Assembly: GCA_963807235.1 (NCBI GenBank)
Contig: CAWEBF010000002.1
Location: forward strand, 1-64,000
Source of the DNA: CAWEBF01 sp963807235
GTDB lineage: Bacteria; Acidobacteriota; Vicinamibacteria; Vicinamibacterales; UBA2999
DNA length: 64,000 nucleotides
Reading direction: 5' to 3'
Shown here: one piece after another, positions 36,444-44,745 of the stretch
Position numbering within the stretch: the stretch's first letter is position 1
Layout: every line of letters starts with the position of its first letter
Notes under the pieces: model-generated
What the model was told of the DNA's origin: nothing
Databases searched by the model: none
The model's input: only the letters and a program-made list of their open reading frames with translations
Made by a program: the position numbers and the translations under genes

Positions 36444-38057
36444 ATGGTCGTTCCCAAGATCCTGGGCGCCGACGTCGAGCTGAGCAACTTCATCCTGGGC
36501 ATGGCCGACCCCGACGGCACGGGACGCCTGGCGTCGCGCCGCCTGCTGGCGGCGATCCGCGGCGTGTCGTCGGGCGTCATCGCGACCGCGCAGGCGATCG
36601 ACTGGGGCCGCAAGTACCTGACGACCAACGGCGCCTGCGCCTACATCGACTCGGATCATCTCGAGATCGCCGTCAGCGAAACGCGGAGCGCGTTCGACCA
36701 CGTAGCGCACTGGCGGGCGATGCTGCGCGTGGCCCGGGAGGCGATGGACGACGTGAACGCCGATTTGCCGCCGGGCTGCCGGCTGCAGGTGCTGGCCAAC
36801 AACAGCGACGGCCAGGGCAACTCCTATGGCAGCCACGTCAGCGTGCTGCTGTCGCGCGACGCCTGGGACACGATCTTCTGCCGGCGGGCGCACTACCTGG
36901 CCTACCTGGCGGCGTTCCAGATCTCCAGCATCGTCCTGACCGGCCAGGGCAAGGTGGGGGCGGAGCGCGACAAAGGCGCGGTGGATTACCAGATCAGCCA
37001 GCGCGCGGATTTCTTCGAGACGCTGGTCAGCCTGGACACGATGAATTTCCGCGGCATCGTGAACTCGCGCGACGAACCGCTGTGCGGCCTGGGCCGCAAC
37101 GCGCACGATCCGCCGCTGGCGAGGCTGCATTCAATCTTCTTCGACAGCACGTTGTGCCAGGTGGCGACCGTCCTGCGCGCGGGGATGCTGCAGATGGTCA
37201 CCGCGATGATCGAAGCCGGCTTCGTGAACGCGAACCTGGCGCTCGACGATCCGCTCTCGGCGCTCCACGCCTTCACGCGCAGCCCCGAGCTGACCGCCGA
37301 GGCCAGCCTCGTCAACGGCCTGCGCCGCCGCGCCGTGGATCTGCAGTGGGGGTTCCTGGCGGAGGCGACGCGTTTTGCCTCGAGGGGCGGCTTCGAGGGC
37401 GTCGTGCCCGACACGCCGCGCCTGCTCGAGTTGTGGGAAAGCACGCTGACGCTCCTGGACGCGCGGGACTTCGACGCCTTGAGCCGCCGCCTCGACTGGG
37501 TGTTGAAGCGGCGGCTGCTGCAGGGCCTGCTGGACCGTCATCCCGACCTGGGCTGGCAGTCACCCGCTCTGCGTCAGCTCGATCAGCTCTATGCCAGTCT
37601 GGACCTGCGCGACGGCCCGTTCTGGGGGCTCGAAGACGAGGGCCACGTTCAGCGCGTGATCGACGCCTCGGACATCGCCCGCGCCTACGCCCAGCCGCCC
37701 GACGACACGCGCGCGTGGACGCGCGCGCACCTGCTTCGCGCCGCCAGCGACCGCGCAGACCTGTTGGGCGCGGCCACGGCGGCGCGCGTGGACCTGGTGG
37801 ACTGGGACCGCGTGCGGCTGTCGCTCCCCGCGGCGCGTCCGCCCTGGTATCGCTCGCGCACGGCGCACCTGCCGGTGCCGTTCGGGCATACGCGCGCCGA
37901 CAACGAGCGGCACTTCGCGCAGGAGGGGATACCGCTCGGCGTCCTGCTTGACGAGCTGGACGCGACACACGACAGCGTAGTGGCCGTCGTGGCCAGCCCC
38001 GTCTACACCCCGCACACCTGGATCACTCACACAGGAGACGACCATGACCACACGTGA
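36444..38057 (+). CDS. Dop-like (Pup deamidase/depupylase family) enzyme
   Basis: 537 residues, start ATG 36444 after GGAAGGAC. Glutamine-synthetase-like fold of the Dop/PafA family. The N-terminal metal loop is ILGADVELSNFI (the usual G-x-E-x-E is here G-A-D-V-E). TNGACAYIDSDHLEIAVSET carries the conserved catalytic-base Asp region. VLANNSDGQGNSYGSHVSVL matches the N-N-x-D-x-x-G-x-S-Y-G-x-H signature near residues 119-131. Dop converts the C-terminal Gln of Pup to Glu and removes Pup from substrates. The downstream GGQ-ending tag would need this activity. Overlaps the tag gene by 14 nt. Confidence 0.82.
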   Translation: MVVPKILGADVELSNFILGMADPDGTGRLASRRLLAAIRGVSSGVIATAQAIDWGRKYLTTNGACAYIDSDHLEIAVSETRSAFDHVAHWRAMLRVAREAMDDVNADLPPGCRLQVLANNSDGQGNSYGSHVSVLLSRDAWDTIFCRRAHYLAYLAAFQISSIVLTGQGKVGAERDKGAVDYQISQRADFFETLVSLDTMNFRGIVNSRDEPLCGLGRNAHDPPLARLHSIFFDSTLCQVATVLRAGMLQMVTAMIEAGFVNANLALDDPLSALHAFTRSPELTAEASLVNGLRRRAVDLQWGFLAEATRFASRGGFEGVVPDTPRLLELWESTLTLLDARDFDALSRRLDWVLKRRLLQGLLDRHPDLGWQSPALRQLDQLYASLDLRDGPFWGLEDEGHVQRVIDASDIARAYAQPPDDTRAWTRAHLLRAASDRADLLGAATAARVDLVDWDRVRLSLPAARPPWYRSRTAHLPVPFGHTRADNERHFAQEGIPLGVLLDELDATHDSVVAVVASPVYTPHTWITHTGDDHDHT

Positions 38058-38238
38058 ACGCCCTCTACCGGAGGTCGACGCGCCGCCGCCGGCGCCATCC
38101 GAGACGTCCGCCAACATCGAGGCATCCCGCGACACCGGCGATGCGTTCCTGCGCGCGGCCGACGCGGCCATGGCGCGGGCGCTGTCAGGCACGCCCGAGG
38201 CGTTCCTGTCCCAGAATCGCCAGCTGGGCGGGCAGTGA
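38044..38238 (+). CDS. Pup/UBact-like protein tag ending GGQ
   Basis: 64 residues: MTTRERPLPEVDAPPPAPSE ... TPEAFLSQNRQLGGQ. It is small, charged, proline-rich and probably disordered at the N-terminus, with one C-terminal helix (AFLRAADAAMARALS) and the diagnostic terminal GGQ. Pup of actinobacteria ends GGQ or GGE, and Gram-negative Pup relatives have been called UBact. It lies between the Dop-like and PafA-like genes, overlapping the first by 14 nt and 4 bp before the second. Expected fate: deamidation to GGE and linkage to lysines. Confidence 0.8.
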   Translation: MTTRERPLPEVDAPPPAPSETSANIEASRDTGDAFLRAADAAMARALSGTPEAFLSQNRQLGGQ

Positions 38239-38242
38239 CGCC

Positions 38243-39805
38243 ATGCCCATGGTGATGGGCGGCGAGACCGAGTACGCGCTGAGCGCGCGGCGTGCTCCCG
38301 ACGGCGCGTACGACCCGGGCTCGTTCCTGTCGCGGTTCTTCACGTACACACAGGCGCGGCTGGGCTACACGTCTACCTCCGTCCGCGGGCGCTTCCTGCG
38401 CAACGGCGGGTTGCTGTATCTCGATGCGGGCCTGCACATGGAGTGGGCCACTCCGGAGGTCACTTCACCCTTCGAGGCGGTCCGCTATCTGGAGGCGGGC
38501 GACCGGATCATGGAAGGCGTGGTGGCGTCGTTCCTGAAAGACAGCCCCGACGTCGCCGACGTGTTCTGCTCGCGCGCCAACGTGGACTACCTGTCTGGCA
38601 CGCTGTGGGCCGCACACGAGTCCTACATGCATCGCGCCCGGCCCTCCGAGCTGGTGGCCGGCCTTGCCCCGTTCCTGGCGTCGCGTGTGGTCTTCGGTGC
38701 CGGCGGATGGGACTACCGCGCGCCCGCGCTGCGCTTCACCCTGTCGCCGCGCGCGCACTTCATCACCGTGCTGACCGATCGCGACTCGCAGTACGTGCGG
38801 CCGCTCTTCCACCTCAAGGACGAGCCGCACAGCGGCACGGGCACCCACCGCCTGCACGTGGCGTGCGGGGAAAGCCTGTGCTCGCAGACCGCCAACGTGC
38901 TGCGGTTCGGCACGACGGCGCTGGTGCTGGCGGCGATCGAGCGTGGCGCGACGCCCGGGCACGAGGTCGCGTTGAGCAATGCCGTGGGCGCCGTGCAGGC
39001 CTTCGCCGGCGATCCCGACTTCCGTACGGCGGCGCTGCTCGTCAGCGGACGGGCCGTGACGGCACTGGCGCTGCAGTTCCACTATCTCGAGCACGTGGAG
39101 CGACGGCTGAAGGAGCTGCCGTTTCCGTGGGCGGAGGAGGTGTGCGCGCTGTGGCGCCAGACGCTGACCGACCTGGCGGCCGGCGGCGCGCGCGCGACCA
39201 TCACCCTGGACTGGGGGATCAAGCGTGCGCTGTTCAAGCTGTGCCTGGCGCGTCATGGCATCGCGTGGTCGTCGCTGCCGCTGTGGGACGGCGTGCTGCG
39301 CCGCCTGCAGTGGCGGTGGGCCCGCGTGTTCGGCGAGGATCAGCCGTTCGAGCTGGACGAACTGCTGCAGCCCAACGAGTTCCTGAAGGCGGAGATGGAT
39401 CGCCTGATCCCGATTGTGGCGCGGCGCGGCCTGTCGTGGGATCAGGTGCCGGTGCTCGTGCGCGCCCGCCACGAGGTGTTCGAGCTGGATGCGAAGTTCG
39501 CGGCCTTGGGCGAGAACGGGATCTTCAACGCCCTGGACCGGGCCGGGGCGCTGCGCCACAAGGTCCGGGACCTCGACGTGGCCGGCGCCACCACGAACCC
39601 GCCGGCCGACACCCGTGCGAGCATCCGCGGCCGCGTGGTGCAGTATCTGACCGAGCAGGGCGTCCGCTACGGCGCCGAGTGGACGGGCATCTTCGACAAG
39701 GATCGGCGGCGCGAACTGGATCTCAGGGATCCCTTCGAAGCCGAGGAGCGGTGGCGCGACATGCCGCAGCCCGCCGAACCCGCGCCCGGCGCGACTAGTC
39801 GATGA
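38243..39805 (+). CDS. PafA-like Pup ligase family enzyme
   Basis: 520 residues from ATG 38243 (MPMVMGGETEYAL). The metal/ATP loop GGETEY (6-11) keeps both Glu residues, unlike the Dop-like paralogue. LRNGGLLYLDAGLHMEWATP (about 52-71) holds the catalytic Asp region, and RANVDYLSGTLWAAHESYMH (about 111-130) is the counterpart of the N-D...H-E-Y motif. C-terminal helical domain to RDMPQPAEPAPGATSR. PafA phosphorylates the Pup C-terminal glutamate and joins it to substrate lysine. Last gene of the operon; its end overlaps the convergent gene at 39795 by 11 bp. Confidence 0.82.
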   Translation: MPMVMGGETEYALSARRAPDGAYDPGSFLSRFFTYTQARLGYTSTSVRGRFLRNGGLLYLDAGLHMEWATPEVTSPFEAVRYLEAGDRIMEGVVASFLKDSPDVADVFCSRANVDYLSGTLWAAHESYMHRARPSELVAGLAPFLASRVVFGAGGWDYRAPALRFTLSPRAHFITVLTDRDSQYVRPLFHLKDEPHSGTGTHRLHVACGESLCSQTANVLRFGTTALVLAAIERGATPGHEVALSNAVGAVQAFAGDPDFRTAALLVSGRAVTALALQFHYLEHVERRLKELPFPWAEEVCALWRQTLTDLAAGGARATITLDWGIKRALFKLCLARHGIAWSSLPLWDGVLRRLQWRWARVFGEDQPFELDELLQPNEFLKAEMDRLIPIVARRGLSWDQVPVLVRARHEVFELDAKFAALGENGIFNALDRAGALRHKVRDLDVAGATTNPPADTRASIRGRVVQYLTEQGVRYGAEWTGIFDKDRRRELDLRDPFEAEERWRDMPQPAEPAPGATSR

Positions 39806-40445
39806 TCAGCTCGCCGGCCAGCCGGAACCGCGCCAGGCGGACCTCGGCGGTTTCCACAAGCTTGGGCGAGGGGCCTTTCATTGCGCCCAGCCAATCGCGC
39901 AAACGCGAGATGCCCTGGACGACCGCGCGCCGGCCCGCGTGCCTGCCGGTGATGCTGGACATCTCCGCTGCGATATCGTCGAAGGAACGAAACGCGGGGA
40001 ACCCATCTGCGTCACGGGGACCCGAGGCCAGTATGCGCAGCAACACGGCCAGGCCGGGCGACAGCTTCACGGGCGCGGCCCCGTTGATCGCGACGAGCGT
40101 CGTCCGGGCGTCTCGGGGGGTGAATCGAATCGTCTCGGCTCCACGCACGGCGCGCTCCGTAAAAATCGGGTCCGCCCATTTGGCCTTTTGCGGAACGCGA
40201 ACCGAGGGCGGGCTCGCCGGCACGCTTGACGGCGTGCGTGACGGCGGTTTGGGGGGCAGCGACTCGGGCGTCACCCCCAACTCGTCCAGAATCGCCCACA
40301 CGCGGTCGGCGAGTTCCTCGGTCTCGCCGGCCGAGCGCTGCAACTCCACGACCGTCTGGGCCAGCTTGATGGTGCCCTCTGCGCGCGTCGCGATTGGAGT
40401 GGGACGATCCGCCGGGGGGCGGCGCGCGGAATTCGACAGTGCCAC
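39795..40445 (-). CDS. Hypothetical protein with C-terminal winged-helix-like region
   Basis: GTG 40445 follows AAGGAGGGTCC at proper distance, giving 216 residues (MALSNSARRPPADR). N-terminal part helical (EGTIKLAQTVVELQRSAGET), then a Pro/Ser linker. The C-terminal domain ends LLRILASGPRDADGFPAFRS, FDDIAAEMSSITGRHAGRRA and VVQGISRLRDWLGAMKG, which reads like a winged-helix with a recognition-type helix. A regulator role is possible; not recognised as a known family. Convergent with the PafA-like gene. Confidence 0.5.
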   Translation of the reverse strand: MALSNSARRPPADRPTPIATRAEGTIKLAQTVVELQRSAGETEELADRVWAILDELGVTPESLPPKPPSRTPSSVPASPPSVRVPQKAKWADPIFTERAVRGAETIRFTPRDARTTLVAINGAAPVKLSPGLAVLLRILASGPRDADGFPAFRSFDDIAAEMSSITGRHAGRRAVVQGISRLRDWLGAMKGPSPKLVETAEVRLARFRLAGELIID

Positions 40446-40585
40446 GGACCCTCCTTGCACGGCGTGGACGCGGGCCACGTTCCGGCCCGGGCGCGCACAG
40501 CCTGGGGCGCGCCGCCGCCACCCAGGGAGACTAGACCAGCGGGCCCTGAGAAATCAATCGATATATACTCCAAATACTTCGACAA

Positions 40586-40601
40586 CTGCATGAACATGCA
40601 G
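40586..40601. promoter_or_regulatory. Perfect 16-bp palindrome, likely operator
   Basis: CTGCATG-AA-CATGCAG, 31 bp upstream of the SorC-like start at 40632 and in the divergent region shared with the 40445 gene. AT-rich promoter-like sequence (ATATATACTCCAAATACTT) precedes it. Probable autoregulatory operator of the SorC-like regulator (inference). Confidence 0.6.
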
Positions 40602-40631
40602 TAGCATGCGATCGCTTTTCCTGGTGAGACG

Positions 40632-41789
40632 ATGACGGCATCCACTCGACAGTCGCGCAAGGATCTCGAGGCGCAACAAGCGGCGTACCTGCGCGCCGAG
40701 CACGGGCTGCTGCAGGAGGAAATCGGACGGCTGCTCGGCGGCCTGTCCCAATCGCGCGTCTCGCGGCTGCTGCATCGCGCGGAGGAACGCGGCTGGCTGG
40801 TGCGCAGCTACAAATTCGTGACCGACGGCCTGCCACCCGACCGGCTGGCGGCGCTGAAACGATTCGTCGAGCCAAGCACGCTCGTGGACAGCCTGGCCCG
40901 CGTCGATTCGCGAACCGGCGTCACGGTGCGCGGCGTGCACGTGGTGGACAGCGGATCGTCGGGCCGCAATATCGATCTGCGCCTGGTGCGGTTCGGACGC
41001 GCCGCGGCCGAGCCGCTCATCGACCTCATTCGCCGATCCGACGTGCTGGCGGTGACCTGGGGTAATACGGTGAGCCACGTCGTGGACGGCATCGCCCAGG
41101 CGAAGGCGCCCCGGCCCGCGCCGAGGGCGATCCGCTTCGTGCCGGTGTGCGGGGAGCCGCTCGACCGCGGGTCGGATCAGGTGACCGCGTCGCACCTGGC
41201 CGAACGCCTGCACAAGATCATGGGGTCCACGGCGCCGCGGCCGCCCTCGTTGACGGGCGTGCCTGCGCTCATCCCGAGGCGGTTCAGCGGGTCCGACGCC
41301 GACGGCATTCGGAAGTTCGTGGCCCAGGCCGGCTCGTTCAAAGAGGTGTTCGGCAAGCCAGCTCCGCTCATCGACCAGGTGGATTCGCTCATCACCGCGG
41401 TCGGCTCGTCCAAGAAGCCGATGGGCTTCATTCATGATGAGCTGCTGAAGGCCGGCAGCCTGCCGAAGCGGAAGCTGACCAGCGCGGCCCTGGGCAAGCT
41501 GGTGGTCGGCGACGTGGGGGGTGTTCTTTTTCCGCGGCCGGGGCTCGACACGCGAGGCCGCGCCGAGGTGGAGGCGCTCAACGGGATGTGGACGGGCGCG
41601 ACGTTGCCTCACTTCGAGCGGATCGCCAAGCAGGCGGCTCGCAGCGCGAGGCCCGGCATCATCGTGGTGGCGATGGGCGGCGAAGACCGCGCCGCCATCG
41701 TGGCGGAGGCGGTGCGCCACGGTCTGATCAACGAGCTCATCATCGACCGTTCCCTGGCGGATGCCCTCACCACGGCCCTGAAGAGCTAG
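40632..41789 (+). CDS. SorC/DeoR-type sugar-binding transcriptional regulator
   Basis: 385 residues. N-terminal HTH (LLQEEIGRLLGGLSQSRVSR) followed by the effector domain: LIDLIRRSDVLAVTWGNTVS, DQVTASHLAERLHKIMGS, KPMGFIHDELLKAGSLPK, GVLFPRPGLDTRGRAEVEAL, GIIVVAMGGEDRAAIVAEAV and LIDRSLADALTTAL-like end. SorC-type regulators bind a phosphorylated sugar and act on sugar operons; the target here is not visible. Upstream palindrome at 40586. Confidence 0.8.
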   Translation: MTASTRQSRKDLEAQQAAYLRAEHGLLQEEIGRLLGGLSQSRVSRLLHRAEERGWLVRSYKFVTDGLPPDRLAALKRFVEPSTLVDSLARVDSRTGVTVRGVHVVDSGSSGRNIDLRLVRFGRAAAEPLIDLIRRSDVLAVTWGNTVSHVVDGIAQAKAPRPAPRAIRFVPVCGEPLDRGSDQVTASHLAERLHKIMGSTAPRPPSLTGVPALIPRRFSGSDADGIRKFVAQAGSFKEVFGKPAPLIDQVDSLITAVGSSKKPMGFIHDELLKAGSLPKRKLTSAALGKLVVGDVGGVLFPRPGLDTRGRAEVEALNGMWTGATLPHFERIAKQAARSARPGIIVVAMGGEDRAAIVAEAVRHGLINELIIDRSLADALTTALKS

Positions 41790-41802
41790 ACACTTTTCCA
41801 GT

Positions 41803-41838
41803 TCACCTGGAGCCTGGAGCCTGGAGCCGGAGGGCCTG
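41803..41838. repeat. Heptamer array, single arm
   Basis: Five units, four in phase (GAGCCTG twice, GAGCCGG and a TCACCTG variant) plus an 8-bp last unit, starting 14 bp after the SorC-like stop codon. No clear opposite arm. Confidence 0.75.
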
Positions 41839-41888
41839 TCGATCTCCACGAGTCTCGTTCGACGTCCTTATAGAAGGGGGACAGAACG

Positions 41889-42317
41889 ATGCGATTCATG
41901 GTGATGGTGAAGGCCACGAAGGAGTCGGAAGCGGGCGTGATGCCCAGCACGGAGCTTCTCGCCGAGATGGGGAAGTACAACGAGGAGCTGGTGAAGGCCG
42001 GCATCATGCTGGCGGGTGAGGGGCTGCACCCCAGCTCGAAGGGCGCGCGCGTGCGGTTCAAGGGCAAGGAGCGCACGGTCGTGGACGGCCCGTTCACGGA
42101 AACCAAGGAGCTGGTGGCAGGATTCTGGATCCTGCAAGCGCGGTCCAAGGACGAAGTGATCGAGTGGGTGAAGCGCTGCCCGAACCCGATGGAAGGCGAG
42201 TCCGAGATCGAGATCCGTCAGGTGTTCGAAGACGAGGAGTTCGGCGCCGCGCTCACGCCCGAGCTGCGCGAGCAGGAAGAGCGGCTGCGGAGCCAGATCA
42301 AGCAGAACCAAGCCTAG
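41889..42317 (+). CDS. YciI-like (YCII/DGPF) protein
   Basis: 142 residues: MRFMVMVKATKESEAGVMPS, then VVDGPFTETKELVAGFWILQ, the DGPF-x-E(T/A)KE signature. DGPF/YciI proteins usually accompany ECF42 sigma factors, and one follows here (42388). The function of the fold is uncertain; it may act as a small-molecule sensor or enzyme tied to the sigma factor. The stop codon's last base is the first base of a REP-like repeat. Confidence 0.85.
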   Translation: MRFMVMVKATKESEAGVMPSTELLAEMGKYNEELVKAGIMLAGEGLHPSSKGARVRFKGKERTVVDGPFTETKELVAGFWILQARSKDEVIEWVKRCPNPMEGESEIEIRQVFEDEEFGAALTPELREQEERLRSQIKQNQA

Positions 42318-42373
42318 CCCCGCCGGAGGCGGGGCAATCAGACACTGCACTAGCGAGGCGGAGCCTCGCTAGT
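42317..42373. repeat. REP-like double-hairpin repeat, copy 2
   Basis: Hairpin 1: 8-bp perfect stem GCCCCGCC/GGCGGGGC around GGA (42317-42335). Spacer AATCAGACACTGC. Hairpin 2: 11-bp perfect stem ACTAGCGAGGC/GCCTCGCTAGT around GGA (42349-42373). It could also terminate the YciI transcript. Same structure as 44447-44504 in the opposite orientation and 21793-21860. Confidence 0.85.
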
Positions 42374-42387
42374 GGCATCATCGGAGG

Positions 42388-43651
42388 GTGACCCCCTCCG
42401 ACGCCCAACGCGCCGTCGAGACGGTGTGGCGGCTCGAGTCGCCCAAACTCATCGCCGCGTTGGCGCGGATGGTGCGGGATCTCGGCGGCAGCCGAGGACC
42501 TGGCGCACGACGCGCTGGTGGCCGCGCTGCAGCAGTGGCCCGAGCAGGGCATCCCGCGCAACCCCGGAGCCTGGCTGATGGCGGCCGCCAAGCATCGCGC
42601 CATCGACGGGCTCCGGCGGCGAACCCTGCTGGCCCGCAAGCACGAGGAACTGGCCCGCGACATCGACGATGGCCGGCCGGACCCGGTCGCGGACCTCGAA
42701 GCCGCCATGGACGACGACATCGGCGACGACCTGCTTCGGTTGATGTTCACGGCCTGCCACCCGGTGCTCTCCACCGAGGCGCGCGTGGCTCTGACGCTGC
42801 GGCTGCTCGGCGGGCTGACGACCGACGAGATTGCGCGCGCGTTCGTGGTGGCCGAGCCCACGATCGCGCAGCGCATCGTGCGCGCGAAGAAGACGCTCGC
42901 CAAGGCCGGCGTGCCCTACGAGGTGCCGCGCGGAGCAGATCGCCACGAGCGCCTGTCGTCGGTCCTCGAAGTCCTCTACCTGATTTTCAACGAAGGGTAC
43001 TCGGCCACCGCGGGCGACGCCTTGGTGCGCCCGGCGCTCTGCGAGGAAGCCCTGCGCCTGGGACGTGTGCTCGCGCAGCTGGCCCCCGGCGAGCCCGAGG
43101 CGCATGGGCTCGTGGCGCTGATGGAGCTGCAGGCCTCGCGTCTTCGCGCGCGGGTCGGCCCGGGCGGGGAAGCCGTGCGGCTCCCCGATCAGAACCGCGC
43201 GCGTTGGGATCGCCTGCTCATCGGCCGGGGCCTGGCCGCGCTGCGGCGCGCTGAGGCGCTGGGCGGTCAATCAGGCGTGTACACGCTGCAAGCGGCGATC
43301 GCCGCCTGCCACGCGCGAGCCGGCAGCCTGGAGACGACCGACTGGCCTGCCATCGCCGCGCTGTACGAGAGGCTGGTCGAGGTGACGGGCTCACCGGTCG
43401 TGCGGCTGAACCACGCGGTGGCCGTCGGGATGGCCGATGGTCCGTTGGCCGGGCTGGAGCTGGTGGACGCGCTGACCGCGGAGGGCGCGCTGGCCTCCTA
43501 CCACTACACGCCGAGCGTGCGCGGAGACCTGTTGGAGAAGCTGGGGCGACGGGCTGAGGCGCGCGCCGAATTCGAGCGTGCCGCCCAACTGGCCACCAAC
43601 GCGCGCGAGCGCGAATTGCTTCGCGCCCGCGCACTGGCCGCAGGAGCCTAG
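42388..43651 (+). CDS. ECF42-type RNA polymerase sigma factor, frameshifted
   Basis: GTG 42388 (MTPSDAQRAVETVWRLESPK). An indel near 42490 shifts the frame; region 2 continues as AEDLAHDALVAALQQWP, NPGAWLMAAAKHRAIDGLRR, with region 4 GGLTTDEIARAFVVAEPTIA and QRIVRAKKTL. The long C-terminal extension (about 200 residues, LPDQNRARWDRLLIGRGLAA, SPVVRLNHAVAVGMADGPLA) is the tetratricopeptide-like DUF6596 domain that marks ECF42. About 420 residues. Expected to control the YciI gene directly upstream. Confidence 0.85.
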
Positions 43652-44362
43652 GACACGCGGATCGACGGACTCTGATTGAGGTCGATGCCGTCTTGCTCTG
43701 GCGCGACGCGGATGTTGTTGGTCACTTCCCGCACGCCGCTGCTGCATTCAGCCAGATCCTCCGCCCGCCGCTTCTGCGCCCGGCTGTGCACCGTGCCTGA
43801 CAGCGTCACCTCGCCCTGTTTCACGTGAACGGTGAGGTCGGAGGCGTCCAGGCTGTAGTCGTCGGTCATGCGGTCCGAGATCTCCTCCCGGATACGCTCG
43901 TCCGAGCGCTGATAGTCCTTGGGGCCACGACCCGCGAAGCCGTGGCGCGGACCCGACATGCCAGACTCGCCTTCGTTGCGGCCGGACGCAGAGTCGAAGC
44001 TCCGGCCGGCGTTCGACGGGCGCGAGTAAACACCCCGCATCTCACGCCCCGCGGTGCCGCTGGTCCAGTCGGTTTCGTGACGGCTGCGTCCCGAATCCGA
44101 GTACAAGTCGCGCGGCGTACGGGCGCTGGCCGCCGAAGCTGTACCCCTCGCCCTGCTGCCACGGCTCGCTGGAGCGGCGGCGGTCAATACCGTAGCGGCG
44201 GTCAGTGCCGCCCCACGAGCGCTCGTCGCGTTCCTCATACGGATGGCGGAAACGCGGGTCCTCGTCGCCAAAGGCCGCGCGCCGTTCGTCGTTCGAACGT
44301 TCGTTCCAGTAGCGGCGTCCGCCTCGACGGTAATCTTCGTAGTCTCGCTGTTGATCGGACAT
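43648..44362 (-). CDS. BON-domain stress protein, frameshifted
   Basis: ATG 44362: MSDQQRDYEDYRRGGRRYWN, a very hydrophilic Arg/Asp-rich N-terminus. After a break near 44110 the frame continues DLYSDSGRSRHETDW to a BON domain: DERIREEISDRMTDDYSLDA, SDLTVHVKQGEVTLSGTVHS, REVTNNIRV, with a stop at 43648. About 235 residues. BON domains bind phospholipids or are shared by osmotic-stress proteins. It overlaps the ECF42 end by 4 bp, convergent. Sits with lmo0937-, Pro-rich and YtxH-type genes, a common stress cluster in soil bacteria. Confidence 0.75.
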
Positions 44363-44446
44363 GTCCAAGTCCTCCGAGTACACGTCGCAGGCGCGGGACC
44401 TCGACGCGGGTTGCATCGATTCGATACTGGTCCGTTCCGATCTACT

Positions 44447-44504
44447 GCCAGCGAGGCTCCGCCTCGCTGGCGCAGTATCTGTCTTGCCCCGCCTCTGGCG
44501 GGGC
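44447..44504. repeat. REP-like double-hairpin repeat, copy 3 (inverted)
   Basis: Stem CCAGCGAGGC/GCCTCGCTGG around TCC (44448-44470), spacer CGCAGTATCTGTCTT, then stem GCCCCGCC/GGCGGGGC around TCT (44486-44504). Reverse complement aligns with copy 2 through both hairpins and the spacer. It lies in the frame of the preceding Pro-rich gene and before the BON gene. Confidence 0.85.
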
Positions 44505-44505
44505 G

Positions 44506-44554
44506 TAGAAAACTTGGCTCAATGTGGTCAGGAATTGCAGTGCCAAGTTTTCTA
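44506..44554. repeat. 13-bp hairpin next to REP copy 3
   Basis: Perfect arms TAGAAAACTTGGC and GCCAAGTTTTCTA with a 23-nt loop. It is AT-richer than the surroundings and sits 1 bp from the REP-like copy. It has no run of U, so it is a weak terminator candidate. Confidence 0.7.
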
Positions 44555-44745
44555 GCTCGCCGCCGAGGTGGCTGGTCGATCGCTGGATCATTTGACGGGG
44601 CGTGAATGGGAGGCTCCTCGGTGGGCGGCTCGATCCGCGGCTCGGGGAGGATGTCAGGCCGCTCCGGATCCTCCGGTGGGATGACCGGAGGCTCCGGCGG
44701 CGGCACATCAGGCCGCGGGTCAGGGGGCGTCGCGGGCAGACCCAT
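44507..44745 (-). CDS. Small proline-rich protein (3' end uncertain)
   Basis: ATG 44745 overlaps the lmo0937 stop by one base (TGATG). MGLPATPPDPRPDVPPPEPP, then PVIPPEDPERPDILPEPRIE and PTEEPPIHAPSNDPAIDQPP: an acidic Pro-rich, disordered protein of the sort common beside lmo0937-type genes. The frame stays open through the hairpins and into the BON gene, so the end cannot be fixed; the 44447-44554 repeats probably replaced the original stop. About 65 natural residues. Confidence 0.5.
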
